From assembly GCA_027081375.1 (NCBI GenBank), contig JALWKR010000215.1, positions 1-12,483 of the forward strand: a DNA stretch of 12,483 bases. Reading direction: 5' to 3'. Each line of letters begins with the position of its first letter. Position 1 is the stretch's first letter. The stretch comes from Persephonella sp. Its GTDB lineage: Bacteria; Aquificota; Aquificia; Aquificales; Hydrogenothermaceae. The notes beneath the pieces are model-generated. The model was not told the origin of the DNA, did not search any database, and worked only from the letters and a program-made list of their open reading frames with translations. This document shows positions 1-5,891 of this stretch, in pieces. The position numbers were made by a program, and so were the translations under genes.

Positions 1-1
1 T

Positions 2-262
2 GCCTATGTATATGACCCTGAAGGAGAGATGGAGAGAAATATAAATCCATCCTACGTATTTATAGATGAAATGGATGATGAAGATGTAGAAACAATCAAA
101 AGACTTGTAACAAAACATAAAGGATACACAGACAGCGAAATAGCGGGAAAAATACTTGAAAACTTTGATGAGGAAATAAATAATTTTGTAAAAATTTCCC
201 CTGTAGAAGTTAAAAAACCTGCTCCAGAAACAGATGAAGCAAGGATAGAAGAGAAGAAATAA
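2..262 (+). CDS. gltB: Glutamate synthase large subunit, C-terminal fragment (GXGXG domain end)
   Basis: Reading in frame from base 2 gives 86 residues that run off the left edge, so the apparent ATG at 29 is internal. The sequence begins AYVYDPEGEMERNINPSYV and continues with a segment like the end of the glutamate synthase alpha-subunit beta-helix (GXGXG) domain: a 'YV.D..G....N...V' strand, an acidic 'DEMDDEDVETIKRLV' helix, then 'H.GYTDSEIAGKILENF' and 'FVKISPVEVKK'. The full enzyme transfers the amide nitrogen of glutamine to 2-oxoglutarate, giving two glutamates. The catalytic and FMN domains lie outside the window. The last 15 or so residues are charged and proline-containing, beyond where I expect the conserved domain to end. 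In some archaea this domain is a separate protein, so a free-standing GXGXG subunit cannot be excluded. The gene ends in TAA immediately before a strong hairpin. Confidence 0.75.
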   Translation, partial: AYVYDPEGEMERNINPSYVFIDEMDDEDVETIKRLVTKHKGYTDSEIAGKILENFDEEINNFVKISPVEVKKPAPETDEARIEEKK

Positions 263-302
263 ATATCTAAAGGCTGTGTCTTAAGGCACAGCCTTTAGAT
301 AT
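263..302. terminator. Perfect 16-bp hairpin, probable bidirectional terminator
   Basis: Arms 263-278 (ATATCTAAAGGCTGTG) and 287-302 are exact inverted complements around an 8-nt loop (279-286). The hairpin starts directly after the gltB stop codon. On the + strand the following sequence is AT-rich but only moderately T-rich. On the - strand the stem is followed at once by TTATTTCTTC, a better U tract. It could therefore end both gltB (+) and leftward transcripts arriving from the hisC operon (-). Confidence 0.8.
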
Positions 303-405
303 TATCTAATAAATTACTGTACTTTTCTTTTCGCTAAAATCCTAGACTTATCAAGATTTATTGCTTAAACCTATATAATATGCTCTATTCCTAAACCTTG
401 TTGCT

Positions 406-433
406 TTCAAAAGTAATCATAATAATATATACT
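406..433 (+). promoter_or_regulatory. Candidate vapBC promoter
   Basis: A weak -35-like TTCAAA (406-411) lies 16 bp before TATACT (428-433), which resembles a sigma-70 -10 box and sits inside the palindrome at 426-445. Placement of the -10 box inside a palindrome is what is expected of an autoregulated toxin-antitoxin operon. The -35 match is poor. A TATAAT at 374-379 is an alternative -10 box without an obvious -35 partner. Confidence 0.35.
411..419. repeat. Left copy of a 9-bp direct repeat flanking vapBC
   Basis: AAGTAATCA occurs here and again at 1111-1119, exactly 700 bp away in the same orientation. The two copies bracket the toxin-antitoxin pair with its presumed promoter core and palindrome. 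They may be a remnant of the event that inserted the pair, or a chance match in AT-rich DNA. Confidence 0.4.
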
Positions 434-445
434 TTAAAGTATATA
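426..445. promoter_or_regulatory. 20-bp perfect palindrome, putative VapB operator
   Basis: The two 10-bp arms TATATACTTT and AAAGTATATA meet without a spacer, centred between 435 and 436, 30 bp before the vapB start. AbrB-fold antitoxins bind such dyads as dimers, and the VapBC complex normally represses its own promoter. The position over the candidate -10 box fits that role. Binding itself is inferred. Confidence 0.6.
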
Positions 446-465
446 CATTATTGAGGTAATATATT

Positions 466-705
466 ATGAAAAAAACAAAAATTTTTAAAAGTGGAAACTC
501 TCTAGCTGTAAGATTACCCAAAGGTTATCAGTTAGATACAGAAGAAGCTTGTATTATAAAACATGATAAAAAGATAGTTATATTTCCAGAAAAAGAAAAA
601 TGGGATGTCCTGTTTGAATTATTAGAAGAACTTGATAAAACGCAAACTGGAGATTTTCTAAAAGATAGGAAACAGCCTGAAGCTCAAAAAAGGGAGTTTT
701 TTTGA
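466..705 (+). CDS. vapB: VapB-family antitoxin (AbrB/SpoVT DNA-binding fold)
   Basis: This 79-residue protein opens with KIFKSGNSLAVRLPKGYQL, the swapped-hairpin AbrB/MazE DNA-binding signature (roughly residues 4-45). Its C-terminal half contains DFLKDRKQPEAQKREFF, resembling the toxin-wrapping tail of VapB antitoxins. It should neutralise the downstream PIN-domain toxin and, as a dimer, bind the operator dyad just upstream. The ATG at 466 is preceded by GAGGT (453-457) with 8 nt spacing. The stop TGA (703-705) overlaps the toxin start by one base, and the toxin's ribosome binding site lies inside the last codons. The gene ends with a run of seven Ts. Assignment to VapB rather than MazE rests mainly on the PIN-domain partner. 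Confidence 0.85.
   Translation: MKKTKIFKSGNSLAVRLPKGYQLDTEEACIIKHDKKIVIFPEKEKWDVLFELLEELDKTQTGDFLKDRKQPEAQKREFF
691..696 (+). promoter_or_regulatory. Ribosome binding site deciding the vapC start
   Basis: AGGGAG inside the last codons of vapB lies 8 nt before the ATG at 705. An in-frame TTG at 702 would have only 5 nt spacing. The ATG, with its TGATG overlap with the vapB stop, is preferred. Confidence 0.55.
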
Positions 706-1112
706 TGATTTATATGCTTGATACTAATATATGTAGCTTCATAATTAGAGAAAAGCCCTTATCAGTAAAAGAGAAATTAAAATTAGTTAATAAAGATAAT
801 AGAAATAGAATTGTTCTTTCAAGTGTCGTAGCATCAGAGCTTTTATATGGAGCATATAAAAAAGAAAGTCAAAAACTTATAAGTACAATAGAAACATTTA
901 TAAATTTTTTTGAGGTTTTACCTTTCGATTTAAACGCCGCACAAGAATATGGAAGACTAAGAGCTTATCTAGAAAAGAAAGGTAGTATAATTGGAGCTTA
1001 TGATCTTCAAATAGCAGCTCATGCACTATCCTTAAATGCTATTTTAGTCACAAATAATACAAGAGAGTTCTCAAAAATAGAAAAATTAAGGATAGAAGAC
1101 TGGACAAAATAA
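705..1112 (+). CDS. vapC: VapC-family PIN-domain ribonuclease toxin
   Basis: This 135-residue protein has the layout of a single PIN domain. The N-terminus MLDTNICSFIIR carries the first acidic residue (D6). SSVVASELLYGA supplies E45, IGAYDLQIAAHAL supplies D100, and ILVTNNTREFSKI (about 114-125) is the usual final VapC motif. These acidic residues coordinate Mg or Mn for RNA cleavage. Known VapC toxins cut tRNA or rRNA; which RNA this one cuts cannot be told. Starting at ATG 705 gives a one-base TGATG overlap with vapB, so the two are translationally coupled. The length and motifs look intact. It is convergent with hisC, leaving only 4 bp between the stop codons, and no terminator is visible between them. 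Confidence 0.88.
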   Translation: MIYMLDTNICSFIIREKPLSVKEKLKLVNKDNRNRIVLSSVVASELLYGAYKKESQKLISTIETFINFFEVLPFDLNAAQEYGRLRAYLEKKGSIIGAYDLQIAAHALSLNAILVTNNTREFSKIEKLRIEDWTK

Positions 1113-1119
1113 GTAATCA
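1111..1119. repeat. Right copy of the 9-bp direct repeat flanking vapBC
   Basis: This AAGTAATCA copy overlaps the last two bases of the vapC stop codon and contains the hisC stop (TCA on +, TGA on -). If the repeat is a target duplication, hisC would have kept its stop after insertion. Confidence 0.4.
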
Positions 1120-2211
1120 ACATACCGTATCTAGAGCCTGTAGGAACTTTTTATTTTCTTCTTTTGTACCTATAGAAACTCTTAAATAATCAGGAAATCC
1201 AAAAGCAGGTCTAACAATAACTCCTTTTCTAAGGAGATTGTTATAAACTTCCTGTGCATCGTTTACCTTAAACATAATAAAATTTCCATACGTTGGAGCA
1301 AAGGTGTACCCTTTTCTTTCTAATCCTTCGTATAGCTGTTCTTTTCCTACTTCATTCTGCTCAACAGAAAATTTAACAAATGCCTGATCTTTTAATGCTT
1401 CTACAGCTGCAACCTGTGCTAAGTAATTAACGTTAAAAGGTTGTCTAACTTTTTCTAATATCTCTATTATCTTTTTTGATGCTATTCCATAACCAATTCT
1501 TAAACCTGCAAGCCCATAGGCTTTTGAAAAGGTTCTAAGAACTATTATATTTTTCTTTGGAATATTTGGGTTTATAGGATTTACATAGTTTATCCCATCT
1601 GGAACGCCATGTCCTTTGGCATATTCAAAGTAAGCTTCATCAAGAACAAGTAATACATTTTCAGGTAGATTTTTTATAAACTCATCAAACTCTTCCTTTT
1701 TGTTTGCAAAGCCAGTTGGATTACAAGGGTTATCTATAAAAATAACTTTTGTTTTGTCAGTTATATTCCTTAAAAGATTTTCAAGATTTCTAGAAAAATC
1801 ACATTCTAGAGGCACTTTTTTAACAGAAGCACCGGCAATCTTAGATACAATCTCATAAACAACAAAACTTCCTTCAAACATTAAAGCTTCACTATTTGGA
1901 TCAAGAAAAACTCTTGCTATCATATCTATAATCTCATTTGAACCGTTTCCAAATATAATCTGCTCTTTTGGAACTTCTAAAAATTTTGATAACTCTTCTC
2001 TTAAATAAAAAGCACCACCATCAGGATATCTGTTTATATGTAAAGCTTCTTTTTCAATAGCTTTCTTTACAAAAAGAGAACATCCAAAAGGATTTTCATT
2101 TGAAGCAAGTTTGACAACTTCTTTTAAACCAAGTTCCCTTTGAACCTCTTCTATAGGCTTTCCTGGTTTATAAACCTTTACCTCATCTAAATGCTTTGGA
2201 TATTCAAGCAT
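1117..2211 (-). CDS. hisC: Histidinol-phosphate aminotransferase
   Basis: This 364-residue PLP-dependent class I/II aminotransferase converts imidazole acetol phosphate and glutamate to histidinol phosphate and 2-oxoglutarate. Visible motifs are LASNENPFG (35-43), RYPDGG (61-66), NPCNPTG (161-167), DEAYFEY (191-197), RTFSKAYGLAGLRIGYG (226-242) with the PLP lysine at K230, and LRVSIGT (343-349) with the substrate-carboxylate arginine R344. The length is normal for HisC. AGGAGG (2217-2222) lies 5 nt before the ATG, in a 21-bp gap after mqnE. It is the last gene of the leftward operon, which also carries hisF. Some HisC homologues also accept aromatic amino acids, so a broader role is possible. 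Confidence 0.93.
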   Translation of the reverse strand: MLEYPKHLDEVKVYKPGKPIEEVQRELGLKEVVKLASNENPFGCSLFVKKAIEKEALHINRYPDGGAFYLREELSKFLEVPKEQIIFGNGSNEIIDMIARVFLDPNSEALMFEGSFVVYEIVSKIAGASVKKVPLECDFSRNLENLLRNITDKTKVIFIDNPCNPTGFANKKEEFDEFIKNLPENVLLVLDEAYFEYAKGHGVPDGINYVNPINPNIPKKNIIVLRTFSKAYGLAGLRIGYGIASKKIIEILEKVRQPFNVNYLAQVAAVEALKDQAFVKFSVEQNEVGKEQLYEGLERKGYTFAPTYGNFIMFKVNDAQEVYNNLLRKGVIVRPAFGFPDYLRVSIGTKEENKKFLQALDTVC

Positions 2212-2232
2212 AAAATCCTCCTGATGCTAAAA

Positions 2233-3357
2233 CTATTCATACACTCTGATATGATTATACAGAGTATCCCTCTCCACAGGTATCTTTCCAGCTTCTTTTA
2301 TAAGTCTTATTAGCTTTTCCTTCTGCTGCTGGGTTGGAGATTTTGCTCCTGCAAAGTGGGCTATCTTTTCTTCCATAACTGTTCCGTCCATATCATCTGC
2401 TCCAAAGTTTAAAGCAACCTGTGCTATCTTCTCCCCAATCATAACCCAGTATGCTTTTATATGGGGAACATTATCTAGCATAAGTCTTGAGACAGCTATA
2501 GTTTTTAGATCATCTACACCGTGGGTATGATCTGTTATATTCAGCTCATTATTCTCAGGCTGATAAGCTAAAGGAATAAAGCAGGTAAAACCTCCTGTTT
2601 CATCCTGGGCTTCTCTTATTTTTAGCATGTGATCAACTCTCTCTTCTACAGTTTCCACATGCCCGTAAAGCATTGTTGTTGTTGAATGTAGACCAAGTTT
2701 GTGGGCTAGCTTATGGATTTCAAGATACTTTTTCCATCCTATTTTTGTTGGAGCTATTATTCTTCTAACTCTTGGGGAGAATATTTCTGCCCCTCCACCA
2801 GGAAGACTGTTTAAACCTGCTTCTTTAAGCTTTGTTAAAACTTCTTCATAGGAAAGTCCTGATAACTTGGAAAAGTAATCTATCTCAACAGCTGTAAAGG
2901 CTTTTATATGAAGGTTTGGAAAGTTTTTTCTAAGAATTGAAATCATATTAAGATAAACATCAAAGCTCCAGTCAGGATGAAGGCCTCCAACAATATGAAC
3001 CTCTGATGCTCCCTGACTTATAGCATACCTTGCTTTTTCAACAATCTCATCATAGGACATCTCATAAGCTTTTGGGTCATTTTTGTCCATTGTTGCAAAT
3101 GCACAAAATTTACAGTCAAGAGAGCATACATTTGTAGGATTTATCTGTCTATTTATAACAAAATAAGCATATTTTCCATTTTTCTTCTCTGTAACATAGT
3201 TTGCAAGGGTTCCAAGAGTTAGTAAATCGTTTGTTCTAAACAGTTTTACACCATCTTCAAAAGATAATCTTTCTCCATTTAAAACTTTGTCTATTACAGG
3301 AAAAATTTCTTTATCTGTTGCTAAAGATAAAGCTCTATCTATATCTATTGATAGCAT
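2233..3357 (-). CDS. mqnE: Aminodeoxyfutalosine synthase (radical SAM)
   Basis: This 374-residue radical SAM enzyme of the futalosine route to menaquinone joins the adenosyl radical of SAM to 3-[(1-carboxyvinyl)oxy]benzoate, forming aminodeoxyfutalosine. The 4Fe-4S motif CSLDCKFC has C78, C82 and C85 and follows INPTNV. Further family hallmarks are VHIVGGLHPDWSFDVYL, HIKAFTAVEIDYF, LPGGGAEIFSPRVRRI, TTTMLYGHVETVEERVDHML, QDETGGFTCFIPLAYQP, DNVPHIKAYW, GADDMDGTV and the end VERDTLYN. These fit MqnE rather than the related cyclase MqnC. Only 1 bp separates it from the preceding aldolase gene, whose last codons hold its ribosome binding site (TGGAGA, 3364-3369). It implies that this organism makes menaquinone (or a derivative) by the futalosine pathway. 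No other mqn gene is in the window. Confidence 0.93.
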   Translation of the reverse strand: MLSIDIDRALSLATDKEIFPVIDKVLNGERLSFEDGVKLFRTNDLLTLGTLANYVTEKKNGKYAYFVINRQINPTNVCSLDCKFCAFATMDKNDPKAYEMSYDEIVEKARYAISQGASEVHIVGGLHPDWSFDVYLNMISILRKNFPNLHIKAFTAVEIDYFSKLSGLSYEEVLTKLKEAGLNSLPGGGAEIFSPRVRRIIAPTKIGWKKYLEIHKLAHKLGLHSTTTMLYGHVETVEERVDHMLKIREAQDETGGFTCFIPLAYQPENNELNITDHTHGVDDLKTIAVSRLMLDNVPHIKAYWVMIGEKIAQVALNFGADDMDGTVMEEKIAHFAGAKSPTQQQKEKLIRLIKEAGKIPVERDTLYNHIRVYE

Positions 3358-3358
3358 T

Positions 3359-3967
3359 TTATTTCTCCAGAGGTTTAATTTGATTAACTAAATAATACAC
3401 TTTAGCACAGAATTCAAGGTCAGAAGTCAGCTTTAATGCATAGTTTAAATCTTTGTGTGCAACAAAAGAGCCGTGTTTTTTTATAAGAATAATATTTCTT
3501 CCTGTACTTTTAAATTTATTTGATAGTTTATCTGCCAGTTCTTTTGAACCACTGGCATTCTCAACTTCTATAATAGGAACTTCTTTTACAAAGAGCTTTC
3601 CTTCATTATCTATAGGAATAAAAGTATCTTCTAAAAAAAATGTTAATGAAACAGCATGAATAGGATGGGCATGAATTATAGCTTTATGTTCTGTTTTTTT
3701 GTATATTTCCCTGTGAACAATTAGTTCACTGGAAGCAATTTCATCGTTAGGAGAAGTTCCAACAACAGGAACTTCCACAATATCATTTGGAGTTAAATAT
3801 CCAAGCATAGCTCCTGTTTTTGTTATGTAAATACTATTTTCAAATCTAACACTGATATTTCCTGCATGGGAGTTAACAAGACCTTCTTGATATAAAACTT
3901 TTCCAGTGAAGATAATATCTTCAATTATTTTTTCTACATAAAGATTTTTCAGTTTTGAATAAGGCAT
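3359..3967 (-). CDS. Class II aldolase/adducin-family protein, substrate unknown
   Basis: This 202-residue protein has the layout of L-fuculose-1-phosphate aldolase-type enzymes. HAGNIS (34-39) and TKTGAM (49-54) match the phosphate-binding segments. SSEL (79-82) supplies the probable catalytic acid E81. Zinc ligands are H99 and H101 in AIIHAHPIHA and H165 in IKKHGSF. Enzymes of this family cleave sugar 1-phosphates or the 5-deoxy and 5-methylthio analogues to dihydroxyacetone phosphate and an aldehyde; others are epimerases or dehydratases. The active-site set looks complete, so it is probably catalytic. It sits between hisF and mqnE with 1-bp gaps on both sides, hence is co-translated with them. 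The substrate cannot be read from the sequence; neither histidine nor menaquinone synthesis is known to need it. Confidence 0.85.
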   Translation of the reverse strand: MPYSKLKNLYVEKIIEDIIFTGKVLYQEGLVNSHAGNISVRFENSIYITKTGAMLGYLTPNDIVEVPVVGTSPNDEIASSELIVHREIYKKTEHKAIIHAHPIHAVSLTFFLEDTFIPIDNEGKLFVKEVPIIEVENASGSKELADKLSNKFKSTGRNIILIKKHGSFVAHKDLNYALKLTSDLEFCAKVYYLVNQIKPLEK

Positions 3968-3968
3968 T

Positions 3969-4727
3969 TTATATCCTTACAGGAATATTTTTTTCTTTTA
4001 AAAACTGTTTTACTTCCTGAATTGTAAGCTCTTTAAAGTGGAATAATGATGCTGCTAAAGCTGCATCTGCTTTTCCTTCTGAAAAAGCTTCATAAAAATG
4101 TTCTTTAGATCCTGCTCCTCCTGATGCAATAACAGGAATAGAAACTGCTTCACTAATTGCTCTTGTTAAAGGTATATCATAGCCACTTTTTGTTCCATCT
4201 TTATCCATAGAAGTAAGTAATATCTCCCCAGCTCCTAAATCTTCAACAGCTTTAGCCCATTCTACAGCATCTTTGCCTGTTGGTGTTCTACCTCCGTGTA
4301 TATACACTTCCCATCTATTCTCTCCAACCTGCTTTGCATCTATCGCAACAACTATAGTTGAAGAGCCAAATCTTTTTGCTGCCTCTTCTACAAGAATTGG
4401 CTCTTTAACTGCCGCTGTATTTATTGAAACTTTATCAGCACCACTTTCAAGAAGCTTTCTTATATCTTCTAGCGTTCTAACGCCACCACCAACAGTTAGA
4501 GGCATAAAAACTGTTTCAGCTGTCTCTTTCACTACATCAAGGATAATATCCCTGTCTTCTGCAGAAGCAGTTATATCGAGAAAAACAAGTTCATCTGCTC
4601 CTGCTTCATCGTAAGCTTTTGCTGCTTCAACAGGGTCACCTGCATCAACTAGGTTAACAAAGTTAACTCCTTTAACAACTCTTCCTTTATTTACATCTAA
4701 ACAGGGAATAATTCTCTTTGCTAGCAT
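3969..4727 (-). CDS. hisF: Imidazole glycerol phosphate synthase, cyclase subunit HisF
   Basis: This 252-residue (beta/alpha)8 barrel receives ammonia from HisH and converts PRFAR to imidazole glycerol phosphate and AICAR. The start [20 protein letters not shown] is diagnostic, with catalytic D11 and K19. The second catalytic aspartate is D131 in VVAIDAK. Phosphate sites appear as [13 protein letters not shown] (78-90) and [15 protein letters not shown]. The length is exactly that expected. ATG at 4727 is preceded by GAGG (4733-4736) overlapping the plsY stop. Partner hisH is not in the window. With hisC three genes downstream, the operon holds two of the histidine genes in scattered form. 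Confidence 0.96.
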   Translation of the reverse strand: MLAKRIIPCLDVNKGRVVKGVNFVNLVDAGDPVEAAKAYDEAGADELVFLDITASAEDRDIILDVVKETAETVFMPLTVGGGVRTLEDIRKLLESGADKVSINTAAVKEPILVEEAAKRFGSSTIVVAIDAKQVGENRWEVYIHGGRTPTGKDAVEWAKAVEDLGAGEILLTSMDKDGTKSGYDIPLTRAISEAVSIPVIASGGAGSKEHFYEAFSEGKADAALAASLFHFKELTIQEVKQFLKEKNIPVRI

Positions 4728-4734
4728 GATTACC

Positions 4735-5334
4735 TCACTTGTGAATAAATCTACTTTCAGTTCCTTTTAAAAGTCTTTCAATATTAGATGAGTGTTTTAT
4801 GACAATAATCAAAGAGGCTATAAGTATAGCTAACGTCGTATAAAACTCTCCTTCTAGGAAAAAATAAAAAACCCATGACAATGAAGCTGCTAAAATAGAA
4901 GCAAGAGATACATATCCAGAAACTAAAAATGTTCCAAGCCACATCATAATAACTAAAGAGGCAACTTTAGGGGATAGAGCAAGTAAAACTCCTATACCTG
5001 TTGCTACTCCCTTTCCACCTTTAAACTTCATAAAAACAGAAAAGCAATGGCCAATAACTGCAACTAAAGCTACAATAGCAATAAATTTTGGATCAAAAAA
5101 GAAAAGTTTTTTTGCATAAAAAACAGGGATAAAACCTTTTAGCATATCAAGTATTAAAACTAATGCACCTGCTTTTTTTCCTAGAGTACGGGCTACATTG
5201 GTAGCTCCTATATTCCCACTTCCTTCCTTCGTTACATCTTTACCGAAAAATTTACCTATAATGTAGCCAAAAGGTATTGATGCTATTAGATAAGTCAATG
5301 TTAGATATAAAATTTTAAAAGTTATAAGCTCCAT
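4735..5334 (-). CDS. plsY: Acyl-phosphate:glycerol-3-phosphate acyltransferase PlsY
   Basis: This 199-residue multipass membrane enzyme transfers the acyl group of acyl phosphate to glycerol 3-phosphate, making lysophosphatidic acid, the first step of phospholipid synthesis. The three conserved PlsY loops are visible: [15 protein letters not shown] (36-50), [19 protein letters not shown] (95-113), and near the end [17 protein letters not shown]. Several hydrophobic segments, for example about 8-27 and 84-100, are membrane spans. The ATG at 5334 lies inside the last codons of pgsA, a 13-bp overlap, with AAAGGGG immediately upstream as ribosome binding site. The stop is 7 bp before hisF. It is coupled to pgsA, so two steps of phosphatidylglycerol synthesis are made together. 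Confidence 0.96.
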   Translation of the reverse strand: MELITFKILYLTLTYLIASIPFGYIIGKFFGKDVTKEGSGNIGATNVARTLGKKAGALVLILDMLKGFIPVFYAKKLFFFDPKFIAIVALVAVIGHCFSVFMKFKGGKGVATGIGVLLALSPKVASLVIMMWLGTFLVSGYVSLASILAASLSWVFYFFLEGEFYTTLAILIASLIIVIKHSSNIERLLKGTESRFIHK

Positions 5335-5891
5335 CCCCTTTCCTTAATAAAAATCTTTAAGTAATCATATGCTGATATATAGGCTACTATGATTGAGAGG
5401 ATAAGAGCAATATTTCCAAGAAAAATCTGTTTTAAAGAAAGAAGCAAAATTGCAATTAGCTGAATAGTTGTTTTTACTTTACCTAAATAAGAAGCAGGAA
5501 CAACAACTCTTTTATTAACAAGAACACTTCTCATCCATGTTACAAGCATTTCCCTTGCAACTATTAGAAACACTAGATAAGTGGATATATACGCTTTCTC
5601 AACAAATGCTACAAGTACAGAGATAGTAAATATTTTATCAACAGCTGGGTCTAAAAGTTCTCCATGTTTTGTAACATTATTTGATTTTCTTGCAATTATC
5701 CCATCTAACCAGTCAGATAAGATTGCAAGTAAAACTAACGCTGCCGAAATTATATAATACTCATTAAGAATAGTAAAAATAAGAAAAGGGACAATGATTA
5801 ATCTTGAAAAAGTAATAATTGTTGCCAATCCAATTCCTGGATTGGCCTTTGCTCTTTTTTCATTTATTACTTCGTGATGGTTTATATTCAA
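5322..5891 (-). CDS. pgsA: CDP-diacylglycerol-glycerol-3-phosphate 3-phosphatidyltransferase
   Basis: This 189-residue membrane CDP-alcohol phosphatidyltransferase makes phosphatidylglycerol phosphate. The signature DG(X)2AR(X)8G(X)3D(X)3D is complete (D63, G64, A67, R68, G77, D81, D85). Hydrophobic spans surround it, and the N-terminal LATIITFSRLIIVPF is typical of PgsA. The start used here is TTG at 5891, overlapping the ftsZ stop as TTGA, with AGGTGG (5898-5903) 6 nt upstream. This leaves about 21 hydrophilic residues before the usual N-terminus. An in-frame TTG at 5828 with its own AGGA 7 nt before it would give a more typical family start. PgsA is preferred over phosphatidylserine synthase or cardiolipin synthase by size and neighbours, particularly plsY. 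Confidence 0.88.
   Translation of the reverse strand: MNINHHEVINEKRAKANPGIGLATIITFSRLIIVPFLIFTILNEYYIISAALVLLAILSDWLDGIIARKSNNVTKHGELLDPAVDKIFTISVLVAFVEKAYISTYLVFLIVAREMLVTWMRSVLVNKRVVVPASYLGKVKTTIQLIAILLLSLKQIFLGNIALILSIIVAYISAYDYLKIFIKERGWSL
5824..5846. other. 9-bp hairpin in the pgsA N-terminal coding region
   Basis: Arms 5824-5832 and 5838-5846 are exact complements around a 5-nt loop. On the mRNA (- strand) the hairpin spans codons 16-23 of pgsA. The alternative TTG start (5828-5826) is in the 3' arm and its AGGA lies at the loop, so folding would affect use of that start. Regulatory meaning is unproven. Confidence 0.4.

Noticed and set aside
702..704. TTG as the vapC start codon
   Set aside because: ATG at 705 is three bases further on, overlaps the vapB stop as TGATG and has better spacing from AGGGAG.
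2233..3357. Assignment as MqnC (cyclic dehypoxanthinyl futalosine synthase) or a CofH-like enzyme
   Set aside because: MLYGHVETVEERVDHML, QDETGGFTCFIPLAYQP and the VERDTLYN end fit MqnE better than MqnC or CofH.
3453..3659. 68-codon + strand open frame opposite the class II aldolase gene
   Set aside because: It is inside a conserved gene; no family resemblance or plausible separate gene context.
4273..4614. 113-codon open frame on the + strand opposite hisF
   Set aside because: It lies wholly within the strongly conserved hisF, has serine- and threonine-rich low-information sequence as expected of an antisense frame, and matches no family I recognise.
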